Assembly (NCBI RefSeq): GCF_024704725.1
Contig: NZ_JALIQS010000001.1
Span: 62,001-126,000, forward strand
Direction of reading: 5' to 3'
Origin: Shinella sp. CPCC 101442
GTDB lineage: Bacteria > Pseudomonadota > Alphaproteobacteria > Rhizobiales > Rhizobiaceae
Length of the DNA stretch: 64,000 nucleotides
A model generated the notes under the pieces. That model saw nothing but the letters and a program-made list of their open reading frames with translations, ran no database searches and was not told the DNA's origin. Every line of letters starts with the position of its first letter. The stretch's first letter is position 1. Positions 9,203 through 17,149 of the stretch are shown here, piece after piece. Made by a program: the position numbers and the translations under genes.

Positions 9203-9769
9203 TTGACGGCAACCATTCTGGCCACGATCTGGGAACGTCTGGACGCCGCCGCGACGAGCCGGTCGCCCTTCAATTTCCTGCAGCTCGCCACGACTGGCGC
9301 GGACGGCGCGCCGCAGTTGCGCACCATCGTGCTGCGGGGTTGCAATGTCGAACGCGGAACGCTCTCCTTCGTCACCGACATGCGCTCTCCGAAAATTCGG
9401 GAGATCCAAGACGAGCCGCGCGTCGCCCTCGTCGGCTTCGATCCGACCGCATCGGTCCAGCTTCGACTTTCCGGCAAAGCCGCAATCGTCAGCGACGAGG
9501 CAGAGCGGCGCGCCATGTGGGAGGCGCTGCGCGAACGCACGCTGATCCTGTTCGACGCACCGCACGCGCCCGGGACCGTTCTGGGCGACGGCAACCAGCC
9601 CCTGGAGGCGGTCGAGCCCTCTGCGACCGGCAGCGCCTACGACCGCTTCGCCTTGGTCACCGTCACATTGACACGTCTCGAATGGCTCGACCTGTCCCCT
9701 CCTGACCACATCCGCTATGCGTTCGAGCGACAAGGGGCGGACTGGCGAGGCACACGGCTCGCACCGTGA
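9203..9769 (+). CDS. Pyridoxamine 5'-phosphate oxidase-family FMN-binding protein
   Basis: A 188-residue split-barrel flavoprotein of the PNPOx class. FNFLQLATTGADGAPQLRTI is the usual first-strand signature, SFVTDMRSPKIREI matches the FMN-phosphate region, and the C-terminal LEWLDLSPPDHIRYAF segment is typical of the Alr4036-like branch. True PdxH is longer at the N-terminus and has a different C-terminal arginine motif, so I do not assign vitamin B6 synthesis. The start is a TTG at 9203 behind GGAG; no ATG fits better. The substrate is unknown. Confidence 0.75.
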   Translation: MTATILATIWERLDAAATSRSPFNFLQLATTGADGAPQLRTIVLRGCNVERGTLSFVTDMRSPKIREIQDEPRVALVGFDPTASVQLRLSGKAAIVSDEAERRAMWEALRERTLILFDAPHAPGTVLGDGNQPLEAVEPSATGSAYDRFALVTVTLTRLEWLDLSPPDHIRYAFERQGADWRGTRLAP

Positions 9770-9776
9770 GCAGTGC

Positions 9777-10274
9777 TCACTTCCATTCGTAGGCCTTGGC
9801 CGTCCTGTAGGGGCGCTCGGAAACGAAAACCGAGGGATCGTCGATTGCGGCGATATAGTGCAAGGCATCCGCCTCGTCGTTGAACCCGACAAACACCATC
9901 AGCATCGAGCGTGCAGCCGGATGGCCTTTCTTGCGGTAGGAGAAATTGACGGCGCAATGCGGATACTGCGTATCCAGCGTTTGCGTCGCCTCGCCGGTCA
10001 GGGCGATGAACTGGCCGAGGGCGAAGAAACGGTCGATCGCAGAAAAGGCGGTGGCCTGAGAAATCTGGCGGTTGGCATCCCCCGCCGTGGGGCGGCCATA
10101 GTAAAGGCTGTCCGTCTGGCCTTTGCGCCGTTTGGTCTCGTAGACGACGAGGCTGCCGCCGGCCGCCAGTTCCAGATGCACGTCGATGCTCTGGAAGAGG
10201 TCGGGACTGCGGTCCAGTTCCAAAAACAGGACGCGCAGATCCGCGATGTAATCGGCGTAGAGCGAAACGGTCAT
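9777..10274 (-). CDS. Uncharacterised protein, 165 residues
   Basis: No family recognised. It is a soluble 165-residue protein without signal peptide or membrane segment and with a well-mixed alpha/beta composition. Stretches such as LELAAGGSLVVYETKRRKGQTDSLYYG and HCAVNFSYRKKGH look like a folded beta-sheet domain. The start at ATG 10274 is chosen over an in-frame site three codons upstream. It converges on the flavoprotein gene with 7 bases between stops, and lies upstream of the ABC importer operon's last gene on the opposite side, probably as its own unit. Confidence 0.65.
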   Translation of the reverse strand: MTVSLYADYIADLRVLFLELDRSPDLFQSIDVHLELAAGGSLVVYETKRRKGQTDSLYYGRPTAGDANRQISQATAFSAIDRFFALGQFIALTGEATQTLDTQYPHCAVNFSYRKKGHPAARSMLMVFVGFNDEADALHYIAAIDDPSVFVSERPYRTAKAYEWK

Positions 10275-10344
10275 TGATATCATCCGGCTTGGCGATCGAA
10301 AGTGTCGCCTGCCCTATCATGCGCGCATCCGGCGGCAAACGGCT

Positions 10345-11097
10345 TTAAGCGGGATCGCGCCGAAAACCCTCGCTGGCAGTGAGCAGGCCGCGCGTATAGT
10401 CCTGCGTGACCTTGCGGGCGGCAAGATCGGTGGAAGCAAGCTGCTCCACCGCACGGCCGCTCTGCATGACCATCAGCCGGTCGCACATATGGGTAACGAC
10501 GGCCAGGTCGTGGCTGACCATGACGAAGGTGAGGTTGCGGGTTGCGCGCAGCTGTTCGAGCAGGTTCAGCACCTCGGCCTGCACGGAAGCGTCAAGCGCC
10601 GAGGTCGGCTCGTCGAGCAGCAGGATGGACGGCTCGAGGATCAGCGCGCGGGCGATCGCCAAGCGCTGGCGCTGGCCACCGGAGAGCTGGTGCGAGTAGC
10701 GGAAGCGAAAACTCGCGCCCAGCCCCACCTCGTCGAGCGCACGCACGATACGCTCCTCGGCATCGTCGAAGCCGTGGATGGCGAGTGGCTCCAGCAGCAG
10801 CCGGTCGACCGTCTGGCGCGGGTGCAGCGAGCCATAGGGATCCTGAAAGACCATCTGAACCTTGCGGTAGAAAGCCTTGTCGCGCTTGCTGCCGAGCACG
10901 TTGCCATCGACCGTGATGGTGCCGGCGGAGACGGGCGCGAGCCCCGCAACGGCGCGCAGCAGCGTCGATTTTCCGGAGCCGGATTCACCGACCAGACCAA
11001 AGGACTCGCCCGGTGCAACCGTCAGGCTGACATCATCCAGCGCCACGAAGTCGTCGTACTCGACGCCGAGGCCGTCAATGGCGAGAGCCGGCGTCAT
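10345..11097 (-). CDS. Oligopeptide/dipeptide-type ABC transporter ATPase (DppF-like)
   Basis: A 250-residue ATPase, the last gene of the five-gene importer operon. Walker A is GESGSGKST, the signature is LSGGQRQRLAIARAL, and Walker B is SILLLDEPTSALD followed by the switch His in MVSHDLAVV. It pairs with the other ATPase (11094-11927) to drive the importer. The ATG at 11097 overlaps the upstream stop in an ATGA arrangement, which decides the start over a GTG three codons earlier. Substrate class (peptide, opine or nickel) is not determined by the ATPase. Confidence 0.88.
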   Translation of the reverse strand: MTPALAIDGLGVEYDDFVALDDVSLTVAPGESFGLVGESGSGKSTLLRAVAGLAPVSAGTITVDGNVLGSKRDKAFYRKVQMVFQDPYGSLHPRQTVDRLLLEPLAIHGFDDAEERIVRALDEVGLGASFRFRYSHQLSGGQRQRLAIARALILEPSILLLDEPTSALDASVQAEVLNLLEQLRATRNLTFVMVSHDLAVVTHMCDRLMVMQSGRAVEQLASTDLAARKVTQDYTRGLLTASEGFRRDPA

Positions 11098-11927
11098 AGT
11101 CTCCACTCCGGTTTGCGATCGAGCACGGGTAGCGGATGCCTGTCCGCGCCGATCTCAGGCATGCAGTTGAGCAGGCCGCGGGTATAGGGATGCTGCGCCT
11201 CGGAGAGCTTTGCCGCCGGCAGTTCCTCCACGATGCGGCCTGCATACATGACGATGACGCGGTCGCAGAACGAGGACACGAGGCGCAGGTCGTGCGAAAT
11301 GAAGATCAACCCCATGCCACGCTCGACGACGAGCCGGTTGAGGATGGCGAGCACATCAAGCTGCACCGTCACGTCGAGCGCCGAAGTCGGCTCGTCGGCG
11401 ATCAGCAGTTCGGGGCCGGCAATCAGCATCATGGCGATCATCGCGCGCTGCCCCATGCCGCCGGAAACTTCGTGCGGATAGAGGCCGAAGACGCGTTCGG
11501 GATCGCGGATCTGCACCGCAGCGAGCATGTCGAGCGCCCGCCTCTTCGCCTCCGCCTTGCCGACCGGCTCGTGTGTGCGCAGCGTCTCGACGATCTGGCG
11601 GCCGATGGTCATGACCGGATTCAGCGAATATTTCGGATCCTGCAGGATCATGGCGATGCGCTTGCCACGCAGCGCACGCCGCTCGGCTTTCGAAGCCTTG
11701 AGGATATCGGTGCCGTTGAAATCCAGCCTCTTGGCCTCGATGACACCATGCTCGGCCGTCAGGCCCATGATGGCACGGCCGGTCTGCGACTTGCCGGAAC
11801 CGCTTTCGCCGACGATGCCCAACCGCTCGCGGCCAAGCGTGAAGGAGACACCGCGTACGGCTTCGATGACGCCCGTGCGCGTCGGGAAGGAGACCCGGAG
11901 GTCCTCGACGTCAAGCAGAGTGCTCAT
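11094..11927 (-). CDS. Oligopeptide/dipeptide-type ABC transporter ATPase (DppD-like)
   Basis: A 277-residue ATPase with Walker A GESGSGKSQT, signature VSGGMGQRAMIAM (a permutation seen in some DppD proteins) and Walker B LLIADEPTSALD. A C-terminal extension after HPYTRGLLNCMPEIG is the standard oligopeptide-transporter tail. The frame stays open far upstream through the permease gene, but the ATG at 11927 overlaps the permease stop as ATGA and is the natural start. Confidence 0.88.
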   Translation of the reverse strand: MSTLLDVEDLRVSFPTRTGVIEAVRGVSFTLGRERLGIVGESGSGKSQTGRAIMGLTAEHGVIEAKRLDFNGTDILKASKAERRALRGKRIAMILQDPKYSLNPVMTIGRQIVETLRTHEPVGKAEAKRRALDMLAAVQIRDPERVFGLYPHEVSGGMGQRAMIAMMLIAGPELLIADEPTSALDVTVQLDVLAILNRLVVERGMGLIFISHDLRLVSSFCDRVIVMYAGRIVEELPAAKLSEAQHPYTRGLLNCMPEIGADRHPLPVLDRKPEWRL

Positions 11928-12844
11928 TGGCCGCTCCCGCGCGGGTCGAGCGCATCGCGCAGACCGTCGCCGAGCAGGTTGAAGCCGAGGCTGACGATAA
12001 GGATGGCAAAACCCGGGGCGGCGGCAACCCACCATTGATCGAGGATGAAGCGGCGACCGGACGCGATCATCGCGCCCCATTCCGGCAGCGGCGGCTGCGC
12101 GCCGAGGCCCAGGAAGCCGAGGCCGGCGGCCGTGAGGATGATGCCGGCCATGTCGAGCGTCACACGAACGATCAGCGAGGACATGCAGAGCGGCATGATA
12201 TGGCGCAGCACGATGCGCCAGGGCGAGGCGCCCATCAGTTGCACGGCAAGAATATAGTCGGAATTTCGCACCGTCAGCGTCTCGGCCCGCGCGATACGCG
12301 CATAGGGCGGCCAGGAGGTGATGGCGATGGCGATGATGGCGTTGCCGATGCCCGGTCCGAGGGCGGCGACAAAGGCAAGCGCCAGCACGAGTTTCGGAAA
12401 GGCGAGGAAGATGTCGGTAATGCGCATCAGCACGGCATCCACCCAGCCGCCCGCATAGCCGGCGACCGTGCCGACGAGAAGGCCAATGGGGGCGGCGATG
12501 ACCGCGACCAGCAACACGACCTGCAAGGTGAGGCGCGAACCGTAGATGAGACGAGAGAGGATATCGCGGCCCTGATCGTCCGTGCCGAGCCAGTGCCCCT
12601 GGCCCGGCGCCAGAAGGCGCGTCTTGGCGAGGTCGCCGATATAGGGCGAATGGGGCGCGATGAACGGCGCGAAGACGGCGAGAAAGACCAGACCGAGGAT
12701 GATGACGAGGCCGATGACGGCAAGGCGATTGGCGGTAAACCGCCGCCAGGCGACATAGGCACGGCCGAGCCTCGCCTGCAGGCGCGATTGCGGCCGGTCG
12801 GTCAGAAGCCATTCGCGACGGGTCATGGTGGCGGCCTCGCTCAT
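11924..12844 (-). CDS. ABC transporter permease (DppC-like)
   Basis: A 306-residue inner-membrane permease with about six helices. The N-terminal segment RRFTANRLAVIGLVIILGL is characteristic of DppC/OppC. The EAA-type cytoplasmic loop (YARIARAETLTVRNSDYI, then GASPWRIVLRHIMP) would dock onto the ATPases. It overlaps its neighbours by 4 bases on both sides, indicating translational coupling within the operon. Confidence 0.9.
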   Translation of the reverse strand: MSEAATMTRREWLLTDRPQSRLQARLGRAYVAWRRFTANRLAVIGLVIILGLVFLAVFAPFIAPHSPYIGDLAKTRLLAPGQGHWLGTDDQGRDILSRLIYGSRLTLQVVLLVAVIAAPIGLLVGTVAGYAGGWVDAVLMRITDIFLAFPKLVLALAFVAALGPGIGNAIIAIAITSWPPYARIARAETLTVRNSDYILAVQLMGASPWRIVLRHIMPLCMSSLIVRVTLDMAGIILTAAGLGFLGLGAQPPLPEWGAMIASGRRFILDQWWVAAAPGFAILIVSLGFNLLGDGLRDALDPRGSGQ

Positions 12845-13908
12845 CGTGTCCTCGTTCTGGGATCGAGCATGCGGTAGAGCACGTCGGAGAGAAGGTTGAT
12901 GGCGATGAAGACGGAACCGATGACGATAGTGCCGCCGAGCACCGCGTTCATGTCGGCGTTTTGCAGGGAATTGGTGATGTAGAGACCCAGCCCCGGCCAG
13001 GCGAATACGGTTTCCGTCAACACCGAGCCTTCGAGCAGGCCGGCATAGGAGAGCGCGATCACCGTGACGAGCGGCACGGCGGCGTTGCGCAATGCATGGC
13101 CCCAGATGATGCGGGTCTCCGACAGGCCTTTCGCCCGGGCGGCGACGATGTATTCCTGGCCAAGTTCGTTCAGCATGAAGGAGCGCGTCATGCGGCTGAT
13201 ATAGGCCATGGAGAAATAGCCGAGCAGCGAGGCTGGCAGGATGATGTGCGAGACGATATCGCGGAAGGCCGCCCAGTCGCGGTTGATGATCGCGTCCAGC
13301 AGGAAGAAGCCGGTGATGGGCGTGAACGTATATTCGAACACGACATCGATGCGGCCGGGGCCGGAGACCCAGCCGAGGCGCGCATAAAAGACGAGCAGCG
13401 CCAGAAGGCCAAGCCAGAAGATCGGCACCGAATAACCGACGAGGCCGACGATGCGCACCACCTGATCGACAATGCTGCCGCGCCGGACGGCCGCGAGCAC
13501 GCCGAGCGGAATACCGAGGAGCGCGCCGAAGATCGTCCCGACCGTGGCAAGCTCCATCGTCGCGGGGAAAACGCGGCGGATGTCGGTCATGACGGGATTG
13601 GTCGTCAGCACCGAGGTGCCGAAATCCCCCTGGAACACACCTTTCAGGTAGAGCCAGAACTGCTGATAATACGGCAGATCGAACCCCATTTCCTGCCGTA
13701 CGCGCTCGACCACATGGGCAGGCGCACGATCGCCGACGATCGCCAGCACCGGATCGATCGGCACGACGCGGCCGATGAAAAAGGTGACGGCAAGCAGGCC
13801 GAGATAGGTGGTGGCGACGACGACAAGAAAGCCGGCGACCGATTTCAGCCTCTCAAAGGCGCGCCGGTTGGCGCGCCTTGCCGGCTTGTGTCTAGCAGCA
13901 GTGTTCAA
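12841..13908 (-). CDS. ABC transporter permease (DppB-like)
   Basis: A 355-residue permease forming the heterodimer with the DppC-like subunit. After a basic leader of about 30 residues there are six helices and the DppB signatures RVVPIDPVLAIVGD and YISRMTRSFMLNELGQEYI in the EAA loop. The start appears to be a TTG at 13908 behind AAGGAACGG; the next in-frame Met would remove the first helix. It lies 17 bases downstream of the binding-protein stop. Confidence 0.87.
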   Translation of the reverse strand: MNTAARHKPARRANRRAFERLKSVAGFLVVVATTYLGLLAVTFFIGRVVPIDPVLAIVGDRAPAHVVERVRQEMGFDLPYYQQFWLYLKGVFQGDFGTSVLTTNPVMTDIRRVFPATMELATVGTIFGALLGIPLGVLAAVRRGSIVDQVVRIVGLVGYSVPIFWLGLLALLVFYARLGWVSGPGRIDVVFEYTFTPITGFFLLDAIINRDWAAFRDIVSHIILPASLLGYFSMAYISRMTRSFMLNELGQEYIVAARAKGLSETRIIWGHALRNAAVPLVTVIALSYAGLLEGSVLTETVFAWPGLGLYITNSLQNADMNAVLGGTIVIGSVFIAINLLSDVLYRMLDPRTRTR

Positions 13909-13925
13909 GGAACCGTTCCTTCAGG

Positions 13926-15575
13926 TCATTCCTTGGTCACGGTCGAAAGGAAGTTGGTGTCCATCGTCGGTCCGAGCTTGTAGTTCTGCACCACGCCGCG
14001 GATGCCGGCCGCTTCCGTCTGCTGGAAGATCATGACGAAGGGGCTGGTTTCCAGCGCCTTCTGCTGCAGCGCCTCATACATCGCGGCGCGCTTGTCGTTG
14101 TCACGCTCGAGAAGGGCGGCCTTGGATTCGGCTGTCAGTTCCGGAATGTCCCAGGCATTGCGCCAGGCGAGCGTCTTGACCGAGGCGTCGTCGCCATTGT
14201 CTGGGTTGGAAGTGAAGGCTTCGCCATTCGAGTTCGGATCCCAGTAGTCCATGCCCCACTGGCCGATATAAAGGTCGTGGTTGCGGGCGCGGTACTTGGT
14301 CAGCGTCTGCTTACCGTCCCCGGGAATGATCTCGATCTTCACGCCGGCCTGGCCGGCGGTCTGCTGGAAGGATTCGGCAATGCCGGTCACCGGCTGCGTG
14401 TTACGCACGTCGAAGGTCACGGAGAAGCCGTCCTTCAGGCCTGCCTTCTCCAGCAGTTCCTTGGCCTTCGCCACGTCGAACTTGTAGGGGCTCGCCTCCA
14501 GCGCGCCGAGCACGCCCTTGGCCTGATAGGTCTGGCGGATTTCGCCGATGCCCTTGATGAGGGTCGCACCGATCGCGTCATAGTCGACGAGATACTTGAA
14601 AGCCTCGCGCACCTCGGGCTTGGAGAGGTTTTCGTTCTTCTGGTTGAGGCTGATGTAATAGACCGTGCCCTTCGGCGCGCTTGTCGTCTGGAGGTCCGCA
14701 TTCTTGGAAACGGCGTCGAGATCGCCCGGCTCCAGGTTGCGGGCAACATCGACGTCGCCGGCTTCCAGCATCAGGCGCTGCGTCGCGCTTTCCTTGACGT
14801 GGCGGTAGATGACGCGGGTCAGCGCCGGCTTTTCGCCATAGTAGTTGTCGTTGCGCTCCAGAACGAGGATTTCGTTGGCACGCCAGTCGCGGATCTTGAA
14901 CGGGCCGGAGCCGGCATAGTTGGTCTTCAGCCAGCCATAGCCGAAATCGGTGTCGTACTTGTACTCGTCGCTCGGCGTCTTGGCTTCGGCGTGCTCCATC
15001 ACCAGCTTCTTGTCGAGCACGGCGCCGACGGTGGCGGTGAGGCAGTTCAGCACGAAGCTCGGCGCATAGGCCTTGTCGACGGTGAAGACGAAGGTGTTTT
15101 CGTCCAGGGCCTTGGCTTTTTCAGCAACGTTGTCGCCCGTCAGGCCGAACTGGGTGAGGATGAAGGCGGGGCTCTTGTCGAGCTTGACGACACGCTCGAA
15201 GGACCAGGCGACATCCTCGGCGGTGACCGGGTTGCCGGAGGCGAACTTGATGCCGGGCTTCAGCTTGAACGTATAGGTGAGGCCATCGTCGGAAACGGTC
15301 CAGCTGTCGGCGATGCCGCCCTTGACCTTGGTCGTGTCGGCGATATCGAGGCGAACAAGCATGTCATAGGCGTTGCCGATGAACTCGGCCGGTGACAGTT
15401 CGAAGGATTCGGCCGGATCGAGCGTGATCGTATCGTCGATTGCCCAGGCCTGGACCAGCGTATCGGCCGGCGTTTCCGCAAAGGCCGGCGCCATGCCGCC
15501 CGAAACGAGCAGCAGCGAGAAGGCGGTGCCCGCGAGCAGAGGGCGAATGCGGCTGGTGATCTTTTCCCTGTTCAT
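13926..15575 (-). CDS. ABC transporter substrate-binding protein (DppA/SBP_bac_5 family)
   Basis: A 549-residue periplasmic binding protein, first gene of the importer operon. The signal peptide runs to about residue 33 (LLAGTAFSLLLVSGGMAPAFA). The family signature around ADSWTVSDDGLTYTFKLKPG and the later NPVTAEDVAWSFERV are those of the peptide/nickel cluster C proteins. It starts at ATG 15575. The ligand is unknown; peptides are most usual, but opines, glycosides or metal chelates are carried by relatives. Transcription should start in the 15576-15650 spacer. Confidence 0.9.
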   Translation of the reverse strand: MNREKITSRIRPLLAGTAFSLLLVSGGMAPAFAETPADTLVQAWAIDDTITLDPAESFELSPAEFIGNAYDMLVRLDIADTTKVKGGIADSWTVSDDGLTYTFKLKPGIKFASGNPVTAEDVAWSFERVVKLDKSPAFILTQFGLTGDNVAEKAKALDENTFVFTVDKAYAPSFVLNCLTATVGAVLDKKLVMEHAEAKTPSDEYKYDTDFGYGWLKTNYAGSGPFKIRDWRANEILVLERNDNYYGEKPALTRVIYRHVKESATQRLMLEAGDVDVARNLEPGDLDAVSKNADLQTTSAPKGTVYYISLNQKNENLSKPEVREAFKYLVDYDAIGATLIKGIGEIRQTYQAKGVLGALEASPYKFDVAKAKELLEKAGLKDGFSVTFDVRNTQPVTGIAESFQQTAGQAGVKIEIIPGDGKQTLTKYRARNHDLYIGQWGMDYWDPNSNGEAFTSNPDNGDDASVKTLAWRNAWDIPELTAESKAALLERDNDKRAAMYEALQQKALETSPFVMIFQQTEAAGIRGVVQNYKLGPTMDTNFLSTVTKE

Positions 15576-15946
15576 TTCCGTTCCCCGTTTAACACGATTG
15601 TCCTTTTGGCATCCGATCGGGCGGATGTCATTTTCGTAAGTCAATCATACTATTGAGGGGAAAGACAACCCTTCTTTCTGGCTGTCCCCACTCCTTGAGA
15701 AAGAGGCATCTGACCTCCTGCTCAAGCGACGTGCAAACGCAGAGCGCGGAACCGGCGGCGGCGGATCAGACGACGTCGTCGTCCATCGGCGCAAATCTCG
15801 ATCCTGCCTTTTGGGGCGGTGGATTTAACGGCCGAACGCCTTTAATCCTTCCATCAACCGGCGCGCCTCATCCCTCCGGCAACGGCCCTTCCGTTGGGCT
15901 GGATTGGCGACATCCGGTGTCGGGACACGGAACGAGGAGAGCACGC
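15576..15946. other. Divergent intergenic region without gene
   Basis: About 370 bases between the divergent importer operon and lrgA-like gene. The lrgA frame stays open to the left, but the translated stretch lacks a membrane or domain pattern and the good ribosome site is at 15932-15940. Both promoters must lie here; I see no obvious operator or hairpin. Confidence 0.5.
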
Positions 15947-16321
15947 ATGCTTGTCGGAATAACGATCCTTCTGGTCTTCCAATTGATCGGCGAAGTCACA
16001 GCCTATTTTCTCGGCGGCTTCGTACCCGGTCCGGTCATCGGCATGGCGATGATCGCGGTGGTCCTGACGCTGACAGGCGGCGTAAAAATGCTTGAGCCGG
16101 CCCACCGGCAGACCCTGGAAACCTCGCGGTCGATTCTCGCCAATCTCGGCATTCTCTTCGTGCCGGCCGGGGTCGGCATCATTCAGCACCTCGATCTCAT
16201 TCGTGACCGCGGTTTTGCGCTCCTCGCCATCGTTCTGCTGTCGACGGTCATCACGCTCGCGGTGACGGTCTGGGTCTTCATATTGGTGAAGCGTCTTTCG
16301 GGAGGCTATGCCGATGAATAA
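15947..16321 (+). CDS. CidA/LrgA-family membrane protein
   Basis: A 124-residue protein with four hydrophobic helices and the LrgA/CidA motif (LGGFVPGPVIGMAMIAVVL). The family was first described as holin/antiholin-like regulators of murein hydrolases and is now also linked to pyruvate or glycolate transport together with the LrgB partner. The ATG at 15947 follows GAGGAGA by 6 bases. Its stop overlaps the start region of the LrgB gene, so the pair is translationally coupled. Confidence 0.85.
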   Translation: MLVGITILLVFQLIGEVTAYFLGGFVPGPVIGMAMIAVVLTLTGGVKMLEPAHRQTLETSRSILANLGILFVPAGVGIIQHLDLIRDRGFALLAIVLLSTVITLAVTVWVFILVKRLSGGYADE

Positions 16322-17012
16322 CGCTCTCTGGGTCTATCTCGCCACCTCGCCCCTTCTCTGGCTCGCAGGTACGCTGGTCGTCTGGCTCGCTGCGACGGCC
16401 ATGGCGGGCCTGCGTCCCGGCAATCCGCTTCTCAACCCGATCATGCTCACCATTGCCCTGATCGCTGCCGTGCTCTGTTTCGCCGGCATCGAGTACAAGA
16501 CCTATTTCGAGGGTGCGCAATTCATCCACTTTCTGCTGGGGCCGGCGACCGTCGCGCTCGGCATCCCGCTCTACGAAAAGCTCTCGCTGGTAAAGAGCAA
16601 TCTGGTCCCCATGCTGGCCGCCCTCGTCGTCGGCAGTCTGACCGCTGTGGGCGCCACCGTCTTCTTCGCCCATCTCTTCGGCTTCTCGCCTTCCGTCGTC
16701 GCCTCGCTTGCGCCGAAATCCACCACGGCGGCCGTCGCCATGGCCATCTCCTCAGGCCTTCAAGGCGACCCGGCATTGACCGCCGCTGTCGTCGTGCTGA
16801 CCGGCATCTGCGGCGCCATCATCGTCACGCCGATGATGAACGCCATGCGGATCAAGGATTACAGCGCCCGCGGCTTTGCCGTCGGGCTCGCCTCGCACGG
16901 CATCGGCACGGCACGCGCCTATTCCGTGGATCCGGTCGCCGGGCTGTTTTCCGGCATCGCCATGGGCCTCAATGCCGTCCTGACCTCCTTGATCGTCCAC
17001 CTCTTCCTGTAA
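16314..17012 (+). CDS. LrgB/CidB-family membrane protein
   Basis: A 232-residue protein with seven or so membrane helices. The family block SLAPKSTTAAVAMAIS and the later ASHGIGTARAYS are diagnostic of LrgB. It should act with the LrgA-like protein as a two-component export or holin-like system, or as a pyruvate/glycolate carrier. Of two in-frame ATGs, 16314 has the better spacing from GGAGG at 16301, and it overlaps the upstream stop. Confidence 0.88.
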   Translation: MNNALWVYLATSPLLWLAGTLVVWLAATAMAGLRPGNPLLNPIMLTIALIAAVLCFAGIEYKTYFEGAQFIHFLLGPATVALGIPLYEKLSLVKSNLVPMLAALVVGSLTAVGATVFFAHLFGFSPSVVASLAPKSTTAAVAMAISSGLQGDPALTAAVVVLTGICGAIIVTPMMNAMRIKDYSARGFAVGLASHGIGTARAYSVDPVAGLFSGIAMGLNAVLTSLIVHLFL

Positions 17013-17014
17013 CG

Positions 17015-17051
17015 GCATTCAAGCCCTGAAGGATACGCAGGGCTTGAATGC
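17015..17051 (+). terminator. Hairpin directly after the lrgAB pair
   Basis: A perfect 14-bp stem (GCATTCAAGCCCTG with its complement) and 9-base loop begin 2 bases after the stop. No T-run follows; instead a second small GGCCGG/CCGGCC hairpin lies at 17055-17071. It probably marks the operon end. Confidence 0.6.
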
Positions 17052-17110
17052 AGCGGCCGGCCCGACCGGCCTAGCATAGCCGCCCGGGACAGCGGCATAC
17101 GCTTCCCATT

Positions 17111-17134
17111 CGTTATGTTTTATGAAATATAACG
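17111..17134. promoter_or_regulatory. Inverted repeat resembling a molybdate (ModE-type) box
   Basis: Half-sites CGTTATGTT and AATATAACG are arranged as 9-6-9, with the outer CGTTAT/ATAACG perfect. As I remember it, the Mo-box recognised by ModE/MopB-type regulators has CGNTATATA half-sites about 6 bases apart, so geometry and ends agree while the inner bases deviate. The repeat ends 15 bases before the ATG of the DUF2325 gene, which suggests repression, or that transcription starts very near it. This is an inference from pattern. Confidence 0.5.
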
Positions 17135-17149
17135 TTGAAAGGATATGCC

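Noticed and set aside
9203-9769. PdxH, pyridoxamine 5'-phosphate oxidase
   Set aside because: Too different at both ends; only the general flavin fold is supported.
15653-15946. N-terminal extension of the LrgA-like protein
   Set aside because: The extra 98 residues have no membrane or domain character and the ribosome site directly precedes the ATG at 15947.
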